Source: Candidatus Dormiibacterota bacterium (GTDB taxonomy: Bacteria; Chloroflexota; Dormibacteria; CF-121). Taken from it: a stretch of DNA of 64,000 bases. The DNA lies in contig DASZZN010000049.1 in the NCBI GenBank assembly GCA_035544955.1, positions 1 through 64,000 on the forward strand, in the 5' to 3' direction. Shown here in pieces: positions 23,178-32,394 of this stretch. Both the position numbers and the translations under genes were made by a program. Positions within the stretch are counted from its first letter, which is position 1. Every line of letters begins with the position of its first letter. Under the pieces are notes generated by a model. The model did no database searches, was not told where the DNA came from, and saw only the letters and a program-made list of their open reading frames with translations.

Positions 23178-24027
23178 TAGTCCGCCTCGTCGCAAGCACC
23201 GACCCCACGAGGATCAGCGAAAAGCCGACGACGGCCCCCAGCGTGAAGGGCTCGCGTAGCACGGCTACGCCCAGCAGCAAGGCGATCGCCGGATTGAAAT
23301 AGGTGATGACGGTGGCCCGTACAGGGCCGACTTCGCCGATGAGCGCGAAGAAGACCAGGAAGGCGAGCGCCGTGCATACGACCGCCAGGGTCGCCACCGC
23401 CAGCAGCACCGTGCCGGATGGCATCGTTCTCGGGAGTTGCGGCAGTGCCAGCGGGGCGTAGAAGAGGGCAGTCAGCGCCAGTGATGCCGCGACCACGCCG
23501 ACGGCCGGCAAGCTCGGGAGGCGGCGGGCGATGATGATCGGCCCGCTCGCATAGCCGAGCGCAACCAGCCCGACCTCAGCAACCGCCCCCAGGTCCTTGA
23601 AGGAGACATTGAGGCCCACCAGGACGGCCACCCCGACCAGGCCGACGAGTAAGCCCAAGACCCGGCGTCGGTCCAGCCGGTCGTCGCCGCGGGTCAGCAG
23701 CTGGAGCACGGCGGCGATCAGGGGGACGGCCGCGATCAGCAGGCCGGTGAATGAGCTGGAGAGGCGGCGCTCGCCATCCGCCAGCAGGAACCATGGCAGC
23801 GACACTTCGACGATGGTGTAGACCAGCACCCAACGCCAGTAGGGAATGAGAGGCGCCAGCCAGCCGCGGGCGGCGGCGACCGGCAGGAGGAGCGCGGCGC
23901 CGATTGCCGTTCTGAGCAGGACCAGGCTGGCCGGCGCCAGTTCGCCGATCGCGATCTTGATCAGCAGGTAGGGGATACCCCAGATGAAGGCCATCGCCCC
24001 AAACAGCGCCCATCCGCGACGGGTCAC
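23080..24027 (-). CDS. EamA/RhaT-type drug/metabolite transporter (DMT superfamily)
   Basis: The 315-aa protein has ten membrane helices in two EamA repeats. WALFGAMAFIWGIPYLLIKI opens the first, and AFLVFFALIGEVGPVRATVI followed by YFNPAIALLLGVAVLREPF marks the second. Such carriers export metabolites or drugs. The start GTG overlaps the ABC-exporter stop as GTGA, so the two are coupled. The C-terminal 40 residues are Ala/Ser/Arg-rich and overlap the convergent membrane-protein gene. The substrate is unknown. Confidence 0.85.
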   Translation of the reverse strand: MTRRGWALFGAMAFIWGIPYLLIKIAIGELAPASLVLLRTAIGAALLLPVAAARGWLAPLIPYWRWVLVYTIVEVSLPWFLLADGERRLSSSFTGLLIAAVPLIAAVLQLLTRGDDRLDRRRVLGLLVGLVGVAVLVGLNVSFKDLGAVAEVGLVALGYASGPIIIARRLPSLPAVGVVAASLALTALFYAPLALPQLPRTMPSGTVLLAVATLAVVCTALAFLVFFALIGEVGPVRATVITYFNPAIALLLGVAVLREPFTLGAVVGFSLILVGSVLATRRTTSAPADPAPAASSSSWGAAARYRRARRRRSQG

Positions 24028-26108
24028 GCGGTCGGCGCGATGTCCAGCTCGACATCCTCGGGGAGAACGTCCTCCCCCGTATAGGCGGACGCCTGCAGGC
24101 GGAACAGCCGTGCATAGCGGCCGTTGAGTCGCATCAGCTGCTCGTGCGTCCCCTGCTCGACGAGGCGGCCGTGTTCCAGGAACAGGATCCGATCGGCGCG
24201 CCTGACGGTGGAGAAGCGGTGGCTGATATAGACGGCGGTGCGGCCCCGTGTCAGCGAGTGGATGCGTTCGAACAGCTCGTACTCCGCCTGGGCGTCGAGG
24301 GCGGAGGTCGGCTCATCGAGCAGGAGGATTCGCGCGTCGCGCATGAAGGCGCGCGCCAGCGCCACCTTCTGCCACTCGCCGCCCGACAGGTTGACGCCGG
24401 CATCGAACCATTTTCCAAGCGCGGTTTCGTAGCCCTGGGGAAGGCCGGCGATCAACCCGTCGGAACCGGCCTGCCGACTCGCCTTCAGGATCGCTTCCCG
24501 GTCGGCGATGGCGCCGAGGTTTCCAAGGCCGATGTTCTCCGCCGCCGTCGCCTGGTAGGTGACGTAGTCCTGGAACATGCCGCCAATCTGAGCCCGCAGC
24601 TGCGTAGGATCGATGTCCCGGATGTCGATGCCGTCGATCAGAATGCGGCCTTCGATAGGGTCGTAGAGCCGGCAGATCAACTTGAAGAGCGTCGTCTTTC
24701 CGGCGCCGTTGCGGCCGACGATGGCGATTGTCTCTCCGGCGGTGACGGTGAAGCTCAAGTCGGTCAGCGCATTTTCGGCGGCACCCGGGTAGGCGAAGCT
24801 GACGTGCTCGAAACGAATCTCACCCCGAACCGGATCTGGCAGGGCGACGGGGTTGGCGGGTGCCGGCAGCTTGCTCGTCGTTTCCATCAACTCGAACAGG
24901 TTGCTCAGGTAGAGATTGTGCTCGTACATGCCGGAGAACCCCCCAAGAATGCCCTGAATGGAGTTCTGGACGGATTGGGCGGCCGTGGTATAGAGCGTGA
25001 GGTCGCCGAGCGTCAGCTTGCCGACGATCGCCTGCAGCGCGACATATAGATAGGTGACGGAGGTCGCGATCGTGCTCAGGTTTCCCCAGAGAAAGCCGAC
25101 GAGGTAGCGTCGCACCACCTGGCGGCGCTGGCTGCCGTAATACCGCTCTCCGATCAGGCGGTAGCGGTCGATGAAGTAGTGGCCCAGCCCGAACAGTTTG
25201 ACCTCCTTGGCGTAGCTGTCCGTTGTCAGCAGGGTCACGAGATAGTTCATGCGGCGGAGCAGCCTCGAGCCCCAGCGCGCGATGTTGTATCCGCGCCAGC
25301 CGTACCGGGTGTCGGCGATGAAGGCCGGGACAGGGGAGAGGAGCGCCAGTAGGGCGAGCAGCGGGCTCACGATCACGAGCAGCGCGATCATCGTCACGAA
25401 GGTCAGCGCCGTCTGGACCAGCCCGAAGGCGGTGGAGATCATCTGCACCGGCCGGTTGATGGAATCGGTCTGCGCCCGCCGCAGCAGGTCGTACGACGCC
25501 GGGTCCTCGTAGAAGGCAAGGTCGAGTGAGGCTGCCTTCTCCATGACCATCAACTGGATCCGCATCGACACCGCGTTCTGCAGGAGCTGCTGCGTGATGT
25601 TGCGCGCGGTGCTGAGGAAGGCAATCAGCGCGAAGATCAGCAGCTGCAGGATGGCGAGGAAGATGATCCCGTTGACCGTCGTAAAGACCGGGGTGCGGAA
25701 GGGTCCAAAGTCAAATCGGACCGCGTCGGCGACGGCGCCTGGGTGGTTATGGACCTCGATGCCCAGCACGACCGCATTGACGAGCAGCTTCGAGGTGTAG
25801 GCGGACACGGCGGGGATGACGCCGGCGACCACCGTCACCGCGAACAGGCCGGCGGTGACCGCGGGGCTGGCGTCCCAGACCAGCCGAATCACCCTGGGGA
25901 GCGCGGCGGCGGTCCCCCGGACCGCCTGCTTGAGATTGCGCCAGCGACTACGCAGGTCCTTCGGACCCTGCGGCTCCTGCGGCTCCTCGATCACCGGGTC
26001 GCCGGTCAGACCGCTGTTGGCCGGCCCAGTCTGCGGATTCCCGCGGCGCCGGCGGCCCCACATCCAGAACATCGACGGGCCGCCGTGATCCGGCGGCAGC
26101 ATTCCCAC
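24024..26108 (-). CDS. ABC exporter, fused permease and ATPase (type IV/MsbA-like)
   Basis: The 694-aa protein has an N-terminal Pro/Glu-rich cytoplasmic extension of about 65 residues, six membrane helices at 80-380 and an ATPase at 435-680. Walker A is GRNGAGKTTL, the signature is LSGGEWQKVALARAF, and Walker B is ILLLDEPTSALD, followed by a switch His in YISHRFSTVRRADRILFLE. All catalytic motifs are intact. It probably acts as a homodimer exporting a lipid, peptide or drug. It is followed by the coupled EamA transporter. Confidence 0.9.
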   Translation of the reverse strand: MGMLPPDHGGPSMFWMWGRRRRGNPQTGPANSGLTGDPVIEEPQEPQGPKDLRSRWRNLKQAVRGTAAALPRVIRLVWDASPAVTAGLFAVTVVAGVIPAVSAYTSKLLVNAVVLGIEVHNHPGAVADAVRFDFGPFRTPVFTTVNGIIFLAILQLLIFALIAFLSTARNITQQLLQNAVSMRIQLMVMEKAASLDLAFYEDPASYDLLRRAQTDSINRPVQMISTAFGLVQTALTFVTMIALLVIVSPLLALLALLSPVPAFIADTRYGWRGYNIARWGSRLLRRMNYLVTLLTTDSYAKEVKLFGLGHYFIDRYRLIGERYYGSQRRQVVRRYLVGFLWGNLSTIATSVTYLYVALQAIVGKLTLGDLTLYTTAAQSVQNSIQGILGGFSGMYEHNLYLSNLFELMETTSKLPAPANPVALPDPVRGEIRFEHVSFAYPGAAENALTDLSFTVTAGETIAIVGRNGAGKTTLFKLICRLYDPIEGRILIDGIDIRDIDPTQLRAQIGGMFQDYVTYQATAAENIGLGNLGAIADREAILKASRQAGSDGLIAGLPQGYETALGKWFDAGVNLSGGEWQKVALARAFMRDARILLLDEPTSALDAQAEYELFERIHSLTRGRTAVYISHRFSTVRRADRILFLEHGRLVEQGTHEQLMRLNGRYARLFRLQASAYTGEDVLPEDVELDIAPTA

Positions 26109-26160
26109 GGCGCTACCCTACCCCAGAATGCGCGGAGATTCGCTTCTAAATCGTGATTCG

Positions 26161-26232
26161 TCAGGGCTGGTCAAGGACAGCGATCGCCTCGACATCGACC
26201 ACGTAGCCGGGCTCCGCCAGGGCCGCGATCTT
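26161..26232 (-). pseudogene. 3' remnant of a RidA/YjgF-family gene
   Basis: The minus-strand frame reads KIAALAEPGYVVDVEAIAVL then DQP and stop, the usual end of RidA-like proteins. An in-frame stop lies a few codons upstream and no earlier part of the gene exists before the MoxR gene. Only the last 24 codons survive. Confidence 0.65.
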
Positions 26233-26312
26233 AGATTTCCCTTATGAATCGCTCAGAACGACCTCATCTCGACGAGGTTCAATCGGAGGACTGTCATGCC
26301 ATGGAGGGTCTT

Positions 26313-27362
26313 ATGATCAATCGACCGCAACTGGCCCGCGAGGAAGCCGCGAGCCCGACCGACACGGCCCGGGAGCTCGCCGCCCGCGTTCCGGCGCCCA
26401 TCGAGCAGATCCTGTTCGAGGTCAAACGCCTGATCGTCGGCCAGGACCGGCTCCTCGAGCGCCTGCTGATCGCCCTGCTGTCCGGCGGCCACGTCCTCCT
26501 CGAAGGCGTGCCCGGACTCGCCAAGACCGTCACCGTCAAGGCCTTTGCCCAGGTGATCGGTGGCGCGGCCGGCCGCATCCAGTTCACCCCCGACCTCGTG
26601 CCCGCCGATCTGATCGGCACGCGAATATACAACCCCGGGCGCGGCGACTTCTCGACCGAGCTCGGCCCCGTCTTCTGCAACCTGTTGCTGGCCGACGAGA
26701 TCAACCGCGCTCCCGCCAAAGTGCAGTCGGCACTGTTGGAGGCCATGCAGGAACGCCAGGTCACGATCGGCAAGGACACCCATCCGCTTCCGGATCCGTT
26801 CGTCGTCCTCGCGACCGAGAACCCGATCGAAACCGACGGGACCTACCCGCTTCCCGAGGCCCAGCTCGACCGCTTCATGCTGAAGGTGCTCGTCGATTAC
26901 CCGACCTTCCAGGAAGAGGTCGTCGTCGTCGAGCGGATCACCGGCCCGGCCATCGGGCTCCGCCAGGTGGTCACCCTCGACCAGCTCAAGGAGATGCAGC
27001 GGGCGGTCACCGAGGTGTATGTCGATCCCGCGGTGCGGACCTATGCCACGACGCTCGCCTATGCGAGCCGTCCGGGGAAGGTGAAAGGCCTCGAGGACCT
27101 CGCGCCGGCCATCGCCTATGGCGCCAGCCCGCGCGCCTCGATCAACCTGGTCGCTGCCGGCCGGGCGCTCGCCTTCATGCGCGGTCGCTCGTATGTCCTC
27201 CCGCACGACCTGAGCGAGGTGGCGCCCGAAGTCATCCGGCACCGTCTCGTCCTCACTTACGAAGGGATCGCGGCCGGTGTCGACGCCGAGACGATCGTCA
27301 AGCGTGTGCTCGATCGATTCCCCCCGCCGCGCATCGACCTGGGAGACCGGTTTGCCTCCTGA
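26313..27362 (+). CDS. MoxR-family AAA+ ATPase
   Basis: The 349-aa protein has Walker A GVPGLAKTVTVK, Walker B LLLADEINRAP, sensor 1 VVLATENPIETDGTYPLPEA, an arginine-finger region (LDRFMLKVLVDYP) and the C-terminal lid. MoxR ATPases act as chaperones for VWA proteins and metalloenzymes. The start at 26313 has GGAGGG eight bases upstream; an ATG at 26301 and one at 26244 are alternatives. It forms an operon with a DUF58 gene and a VWA gene, the classic MoxR arrangement. Confidence 0.9.
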   Translation: MINRPQLAREEAASPTDTARELAARVPAPIEQILFEVKRLIVGQDRLLERLLIALLSGGHVLLEGVPGLAKTVTVKAFAQVIGGAAGRIQFTPDLVPADLIGTRIYNPGRGDFSTELGPVFCNLLLADEINRAPAKVQSALLEAMQERQVTIGKDTHPLPDPFVVLATENPIETDGTYPLPEAQLDRFMLKVLVDYPTFQEEVVVVERITGPAIGLRQVVTLDQLKEMQRAVTEVYVDPAVRTYATTLAYASRPGKVKGLEDLAPAIAYGASPRASINLVAAGRALAFMRGRSYVLPHDLSEVAPEVIRHRLVLTYEGIAAGVDAETIVKRVLDRFPPPRIDLGDRFAS

Positions 27363-28281
27363 CGTCGGCGCGGGCGGTATCGCCGTCGACCAATTGCTGC
27401 GCCGGTCGCGCTGGCCGGTGCTGCGCCGCCTCGGGTTCCACCCAGGCGGCGACGAGCGCTCGAGCGTGCGCGGCGTGGGACTCGAGTACAGCGATGTGCG
27501 CGAGTACCAGGCTGGCGACGACCCGCGCACCATCGAGTGGAATATCACCGCCCGGTCGGACCGGCCTTACGTCCGGGAGTCGCTTCCCGACCGCGGCCTC
27601 GATGCCTGGCTGCTCGTCGACATCACGCGCTCGCTCGACTGGGGCACGGCCCGCTGCCTGAAGCGGCAGCTGGCGCTCGAATTCTCGGCGGTCGTCGGGC
27701 AACTGCTGATCGGCCGTGGAAACCGCGTCGGCGCGCTGCTCTTCGACGACCGCGTCCGCTCGATCATCCCGCCGTCTGCGGGCCGCACCGCGCTGCTGCA
27801 GCTGATCGCGCGGATGGAGCGGGCTGCTAAAAGCCCGGGCGACGGTCCGACCGATCTGGGCCGGGCGCTGACGGAGGCGGGCCGGCTCATCCGCCGCCCT
27901 TCGATGATGGTCCTCATCAGCGATTTCATGACGCCCGGCGGCTGGCAGCAACCGCTGAGAGCGTTGGCGATCCGCCATGAGGTTGTCGCGGCCTGGATCA
28001 CGGACCCGAGAGAGCGCGAGATTCCCGACGTGGGGGTCGTGACTTTCGAGGACCCGGAAAGCGGCGAGCAGATCCTGGTCGATACCCGGAGCGCGCCGCT
28101 GCGGGCCCGCTTCCAGGAGGCGGCGGGAGCGCAGCGTGAGACGATCCGCGCCGATCTCCTTGGGGCTCGGGCGGCGATCGCCGAGCTGAGTACCGCCGCT
28201 GAGATCGTGCCCCAGCTGGTCGCGTTCATCAAGCAACGGGAGGCGCAGCGCGGCCATCGGGTCGCGCGGGCGAGCGCATGA
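27352..28281 (+). CDS. DUF58-domain protein (MoxR partner)
   Basis: The 309-aa protein contains the DUF58 core: GVGLEYSDVREYQAGDDPRT then IEWNITARSDRPYVRE. A VWA-like region follows (WLLVDITRSLDWG, VLISDFMTPGGWQQPLRAL). I chose a TTG start at 27352 with GGGAG upstream, giving an 11-base overlap with MoxR. The only in-frame ATG would overlap by 86 bases. It probably binds the VWA or target protein handled by MoxR. The stop overlaps the next gene as ATGA. Confidence 0.85.
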   Translation: MPPDVGAGGIAVDQLLRRSRWPVLRRLGFHPGGDERSSVRGVGLEYSDVREYQAGDDPRTIEWNITARSDRPYVRESLPDRGLDAWLLVDITRSLDWGTARCLKRQLALEFSAVVGQLLIGRGNRVGALLFDDRVRSIIPPSAGRTALLQLIARMERAAKSPGDGPTDLGRALTEAGRLIRRPSMMVLISDFMTPGGWQQPLRALAIRHEVVAAWITDPREREIPDVGVVTFEDPESGEQILVDTRSAPLRARFQEAAGAQRETIRADLLGARAAIAELSTAAEIVPQLVAFIKQREAQRGHRVARASA

Positions 28282-29225
28282 GCTTCCAGTCACCCTGGCT
28301 CCTGCTCGGGCTGCTCGCGATCCCGCTGCTGGTCGGCTTGTACATCACGAGTCAGCAGCGTCGCCGGGCCTATGCGGTCCGCTTTACCAACCTGACGCTG
28401 CTCAACCAGGTGATGGGCAAGGGGCCAGGGTTCCGCCGTCATCTCCCCGCGATCCTCTTCATCGCCGGCGTGGCGGGCTTGCTGTTCTCGATGGCACGCC
28501 CCCAGGCGACGATCCGTGTCCCCAAGGGGCAGACCAGCGTGATGCTCGCGGTTGATGTCTCGGGATCGATGGCGGCCACCGACGTGCAGCCCACCCGGAT
28601 CGAAGCGGCGATCGCGGCCGGCCGCACGCTGATCGACAAGCTGCCAAGCAACGCCCAGGTTGGCCTCGTGATCTTCAACGCCCACGCGGAGGTGGTCGCG
28701 CCGCTGACCCAGGACAAGGGCTCGGTGAAAGACGCGCTGGGCAGCCTCCAGCCAGGTGGGGGAACGGCGATTGGCGACGCGATTCAGGTCGCCGTCGCCC
28801 AGCTCGCCAACATCATCGACCCGAACAGTTCAAAGTCCCAGAACTACGCAATGGTCGTGTTGCTGACCGACGGCTCGTCCAATACCGGAATCGACACGAC
28901 GACCGCCGCCGCCAACGCGGCGCAAGCCAAGATCCCGGTCGAGACGATTGGGATCGGGGCGCGGAACCAGACGACCATGGTCCAGGGCCAGGTTGTGGAC
29001 GGCGTCGACGAGCAGGCGCTGCAGCAGATCAGCAGCGCGACGGGCGGCCACTACTACTACGCCTCGGACGAGAGCCAGCTGAACAAGATCTACAGCGACC
29101 TCGGGTCACGGATCGGCTGGGTGACGACCAAGCTCGATCTCACCGCGCCGCTGCTGGCACTCGGTACCATCATCCTGGTGGCCGGCGGGTTGTTCAGCTT
29201 GCGCTGGTTCCGGCTGCTTCCTTAA
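28278..29225 (+). CDS. VWA-domain membrane protein (BatA-like)
   Basis: The 315-aa protein has two N-terminal membrane helices, a VWA domain at about residues 90-270 with an intact MIDAS (LAVDVSGSMAATDV, then GGGTAIGDAIQVAV and LLTDGSSNTG), and a C-terminal membrane helix. It matches BatA-type proteins of MoxR operons, thought to take part in envelope complex assembly or stress tolerance. It overlaps DUF58 by 4 bases and converges with citrate synthase with a 32-base 3' overlap. Confidence 0.88.
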   Translation: MSFQSPWLLLGLLAIPLLVGLYITSQQRRRAYAVRFTNLTLLNQVMGKGPGFRRHLPAILFIAGVAGLLFSMARPQATIRVPKGQTSVMLAVDVSGSMAATDVQPTRIEAAIAAGRTLIDKLPSNAQVGLVIFNAHAEVVAPLTQDKGSVKDALGSLQPGGGTAIGDAIQVAVAQLANIIDPNSSKSQNYAMVVLLTDGSSNTGIDTTTAAANAAQAKIPVETIGIGARNQTTMVQGQVVDGVDEQALQQISSATGGHYYYASDESQLNKIYSDLGSRIGWVTTKLDLTAPLLALGTIILVAGGLFSLRWFRLLP

Positions 29226-30507
29226 CGGCGCGCACCCCGGGGAGGTGGCGTTCGGCCGGGCCCGTGTAAACCTGACGCGGCCGCATGATCTTCTGCTCGG
29301 GATCGAGCAAGCCTTCCTGCCACTGCGCCAGCCAGCCAGGCGTGCGCCCGATCGCAAACAGCACCGGAAACATCTCGACGGGAAAGCCGATCGCGGCATA
29401 GATGATGCCGGAGTAGAAGTCAACGTTGGGGTAGAGGCGGTGCTTGATGAAGTAGTCGTCGGCGAGCGCCACTCGTTCGAGTTCGAGCGCGATGTCGAGC
29501 AACGGGCTCCGACCGGTCACCGCCAGCACATCGTCGGCCACCTTCTTGATGATCTGCGCCCTCGGGTCGTAGTTCTTGTAGACACGGTGGCCGAACCCCA
29601 TCAGCCGCAGTTCACCGCCACGGACCCGATTGACGTAGTCGGGCACACGGCTGACCGACCCGATCTCCTTGAGCATCCGTAACACCTGCTCATTGGCGCC
29701 GCCGTGGAGCGGGCCGTAGAGCGCCGCGGAGGCCGCGGCCGTCGCCGAGAATGGGTCGGCGTGCGAACTGCCCACGGCCCGCATCACGTTGGTCGAGCAA
29801 TTCTGCTCGTGGTCAGCGTGCAAGATGAGCAGTACGTCGAGCGCCCGCTCCAGCACCGGGTTGGGTTCGTACTTCAACTCGGTGGCCTTCCACATCATAT
29901 TCAGGAAATTACCGGCGTAGGAAAGGTCGTTATCCGGGTAGGCATAGGGCATGCCGACGGCGTGGCGGGCGGCAAAGGCGGCCAGCGTCGGCATCTTCGC
30001 GATCAGGCGCAGGATCTGGAGCCTCCGGCTCTCCACGTTGAAGATGTCTTTCGCATCGGGGTAGAAGGTGGAGAGCGCCCCCACGGTGCCGACCAGGATC
30101 CCCATCGGGTGGGCGTCGTGATGGAAGCCGTCGATCAGCTTCTTGATGTTCTCGTGGAGCAGGGTGTGATGCGTGATCGCCTCGACCCATTCGCGATGCT
30201 GGGTCGGATCCGGCAGCTCACCGTGAATCAGTAGATAGGCAACCTCGAGGAAGCTGCTGCGTTCGGCTAGCTCCTCCACGGGATAGCCGCGATAGCGGAG
30301 AATGCTCCGCTCGCCATCGATGAAAGTAATGGCGCTCCGGCAACTGGCCGTGTTGAGGAAGGCCGGGTCGTAGCTCAGCAAGCCGGAGCCGGACCCATCG
30401 GAGGTGATCTTCTGGAGGTCGGCGGCGGCGATCGCGCCGCTCCGGATGGGGACCTCGTAGCGGCGGCCGGTTCGGTTATCGGTGACGGTCAGCGTTTCGG
30501 TTGTCAT
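29194..30507 (-). CDS. gltA: Citrate synthase
   Basis: The 437-aa enzyme condenses acetyl-CoA with oxaloacetate to citrate in the TCA cycle. The catalytic signature is clear: LHADHEQNCSTNVMRAVGSS, GPLHGGANEQVLRML, and LMGFGHRVYKNYDPRA with the second His, plus ALADDYFIKHRLYPNVDFYS. The length and N-terminal extension suit the hexameric type II form. The gene stands alone, upstream of a divergent cytochrome operon, and its 3' end overlaps the VWA gene. Confidence 0.95.
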   Translation of the reverse strand: MTTETLTVTDNRTGRRYEVPIRSGAIAAADLQKITSDGSGSGLLSYDPAFLNTASCRSAITFIDGERSILRYRGYPVEELAERSSFLEVAYLLIHGELPDPTQHREWVEAITHHTLLHENIKKLIDGFHHDAHPMGILVGTVGALSTFYPDAKDIFNVESRRLQILRLIAKMPTLAAFAARHAVGMPYAYPDNDLSYAGNFLNMMWKATELKYEPNPVLERALDVLLILHADHEQNCSTNVMRAVGSSHADPFSATAAASAALYGPLHGGANEQVLRMLKEIGSVSRVPDYVNRVRGGELRLMGFGHRVYKNYDPRAQIIKKVADDVLAVTGRSPLLDIALELERVALADDYFIKHRLYPNVDFYSGIIYAAIGFPVEMFPVLFAIGRTPGWLAQWQEGLLDPEQKIMRPRQVYTGPAERHLPGVRAVKEAAGTSAS

Positions 30508-30620
30508 CGCGTTCCTGTGAGTCTAGCCGCCGCGTTGGGTGGGCAAGGCTGGGGGCTGCCGATCCGGCTTCAGGGTCCAGACACGTCAATTTATTGCAAA
30601 TTCTGTTGCAGAAGACTACG

Positions 30621-30779
30621 GTGTGTTCCGTGGACCAACCGGCCGGGTACCTCCATTGGGGCTTCATCCTGATCTCCTGGCCCAACCTGATCGTGATTGG
30701 AATCATGGTGGTCCTTTTTGCACTGGCGCTGATCCTCCCGTTCCCGGGACACGGCGGCTCCACCGAGAAGGAGGAGTAG
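30621..30779 (+). CDS. Small single-helix membrane protein at the head of a cytochrome b operon
   Basis: About 52 aa: a short N-terminus (VDQPAGYLHWG), one strongly hydrophobic helix (FILISWPNLIVIGIMVVLFA) and a charged tail (STEKEE). The start is one of two GTGs (30621 or 30630); neither has an ideal Shine-Dalgarno. Its stop lies two bases before the cytochrome b start, so it is co-translated with it. By position it could be a small accessory subunit of the complex, similar in role to the small subunits of b6f or bc complexes (inference). Confidence 0.6.
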   Translation: MCSVDQPAGYLHWGFILISWPNLIVIGIMVVLFALALILPFPGHGGSTEKEE

Positions 30780-30781
30780 GC

Positions 30782-31438
30782 GTGAAGAGCCGTGTCGGCG
30801 ACGAGTCAACCGGCAGTTGGACGGCCGCCGCCCGGCGCCAGCTGGAGCGCCGCCTTCCCTGGGAGAACCTCCTGCCCGATCGGCAGCCGTTCTACGTCGG
30901 GTCCTGGGTCTACGTCTTCGGCGTGGTCACCATCGCGGCCTTGATCTGGGTCGTGCTCAGTGGCGTCGTGCTGGCGGCGTTCGGCCCCCAATGGTGGCAT
31001 CTGTCCAGCGCCGGCCGCTTCTTCAACAGCCTTCACTTCTGGAGCGTCCAGGTGTTCTTCGTCTTCATGGTGCTGCACCTCTGGGGTCAGTACTTCATGG
31101 CCAGCTGGCGTGAAGGCCGGGCGCCAACCTGGATGATCGGGGTGGTCACGTTCGCGGTCAGCATCGTGGCTGCCTTCACCGGCTACCTCTCGCAGCAGAA
31201 CTTCGACGCCCAGTACATCGCGATGAATGCGAAGGATGCCGTGAACTCCACCGGCGTCGGCGGGTTCTTCAATGTCCTGAACTTCGGCCAGATGTACGGC
31301 CTGCATGTGATGCTGCTGCCGATCGCGATCATCGCGCTAGTCTTCCTGCACATCGTCCAGGTCCGGATGAAGGGCGTGGTGCCGCCGATCGGGCACGACG
31401 CGAAACCAGCCGCCGCGCTGGATCTGCGGAAGAAATGA
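30782..31438 (+). CDS. Cytochrome b N-terminal domain protein (b6-like, dihaem)
   Basis: The 218-aa protein has four membrane helices. Two carry the haem-ligand His pairs: SLHFWSVQVFFVFMVLHLWG and YGLHVMLLPIAIIALVFLHI, spaced as in cytochrome b. The Qo-type region reads GYLSQQNFDAQYIAMNAKDA. It starts with GTG after GGAG and overlaps the next gene as ATGA. Split b6-type cytochromes form the core of quinol oxidoreductases. No Rieske or cytochrome c1 gene is in the window. Confidence 0.88.
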   Translation: MKSRVGDESTGSWTAAARRQLERRLPWENLLPDRQPFYVGSWVYVFGVVTIAALIWVVLSGVVLAAFGPQWWHLSSAGRFFNSLHFWSVQVFFVFMVLHLWGQYFMASWREGRAPTWMIGVVTFAVSIVAAFTGYLSQQNFDAQYIAMNAKDAVNSTGVGGFFNVLNFGQMYGLHVMLLPIAIIALVFLHIVQVRMKGVVPPIGHDAKPAAALDLRKK

Positions 31439-32394
31439 TCAGCGAGCGTTCCGCCGACGAGGCCTCCCACCCGGGCGTTCGCACCATCAGCTACGACCTG
31501 CTCAAGGAGATCGCGATCGCGATGGTGATCTCCCTGATCGTCATCCTCGGGCTCGCCATCTTCCTATCGTCGCCTGATGTTCCGTCGGTCACGATCCAGA
31601 GCTGGGCCCAGGCGGATCCGGTGGATTTCACGACGACGGCGAACGATGAACTGGCCGGGCAGAGCGTCACCGCCAGCTACGGACCACCCTATAACCACGG
31701 CAGCGGGTCGGTGCAAACGATCGGGCCGTTTTCACCGCAGTCCTGGGCGGGGGTCCATGCGAATGTCGACCAGCCGCACGACTTCGTCATCAGCCCGCTC
31801 AAGCAGGCCGCCGGAAACAACACCCAGCTGAGCGGCGTGATCACCACCTACGAGGCGGCGTCGGCCGACCAGCAGGGCAAGTGGCATGATGCGTACGCCA
31901 AGGCCTTGAAAGACGCCAAGGTCGCGAACGGCGCCGTCACGGTGGCCGCCGGCGACTACGGCCCGGTCCCGGTCATGCTGGCAGTTCTCGTGCAACTGGC
32001 TCAGGCGGGAGCGCTGGATGGGCTGCTGCTTTCTAGCAACCACTTTTACCAGACCGACTACACCAAGCCCCTGCTCTTCATCAATGACGGCGGTTATGTG
32101 CCGGGCCTCGCGCATGACCAGCATCTCACCGGCAACCAGTGGGGCATGATGAACGAGACCGGGCTGTATCCCGGCCAGACCTGGCTCTGGCTCTACACGC
32201 TTTGGTACCAGCTCCCGCCCTTCAACCAGGTTTCGTATGGGGACCTGCTGGTGGTCCTGATGATGGGGCTGCTGACCGTGTTATTGGTCCTGGTGCCATT
32301 CATCCCGGGCCTACGCGATATCCCACGCTGGATCCCGATCTATCGGCTGATCTGGCGGCGCTACTACGCCGAGACGAAGGCGACCGCCCGCTAG
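31435..32394 (+). CDS. Cytochrome b C-terminal/subunit IV-like protein with a large extracytoplasmic insert
   Basis: The 319-aa protein has an N-terminal membrane helix (EIAIAMVISLIVILGLAIFL) and an extracytoplasmic region of about 200 residues with no haem-binding CXXCH. The C-terminal part has at least one helix (VVLMMGLLTVLLVLVPFIPG) and a DIPRWIPIYRLIWRRYY tail. Location after cytochrome b6, with a 4-base overlap, suggests a subunit IV equivalent. The family of the insert is unknown to me; the canonical PEWY motif was not found. Confidence 0.65.
   Translation: MISERSADEASHPGVRTISYDLLKEIAIAMVISLIVILGLAIFLSSPDVPSVTIQSWAQADPVDFTTTANDELAGQSVTASYGPPYNHGSGSVQTIGPFSPQSWAGVHANVDQPHDFVISPLKQAAGNNTQLSGVITTYEAASADQQGKWHDAYAKALKDAKVANGAVTVAAGDYGPVPVMLAVLVQLAQAGALDGLLLSSNHFYQTDYTKPLLFINDGGYVPGLAHDQHLTGNQWGMMNETGLYPGQTWLWLYTLWYQLPPFNQVSYGDLLVVLMMGLLTVLLVLVPFIPGLRDIPRWIPIYRLIWRRYYAETKATAR

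Noticed and set aside
26244-26312. Longer N-terminus of MoxR
   Set aside because: The ATG at 26313 has a better Shine-Dalgarno, and the extra residues are not family-like; the longer form cannot be excluded.
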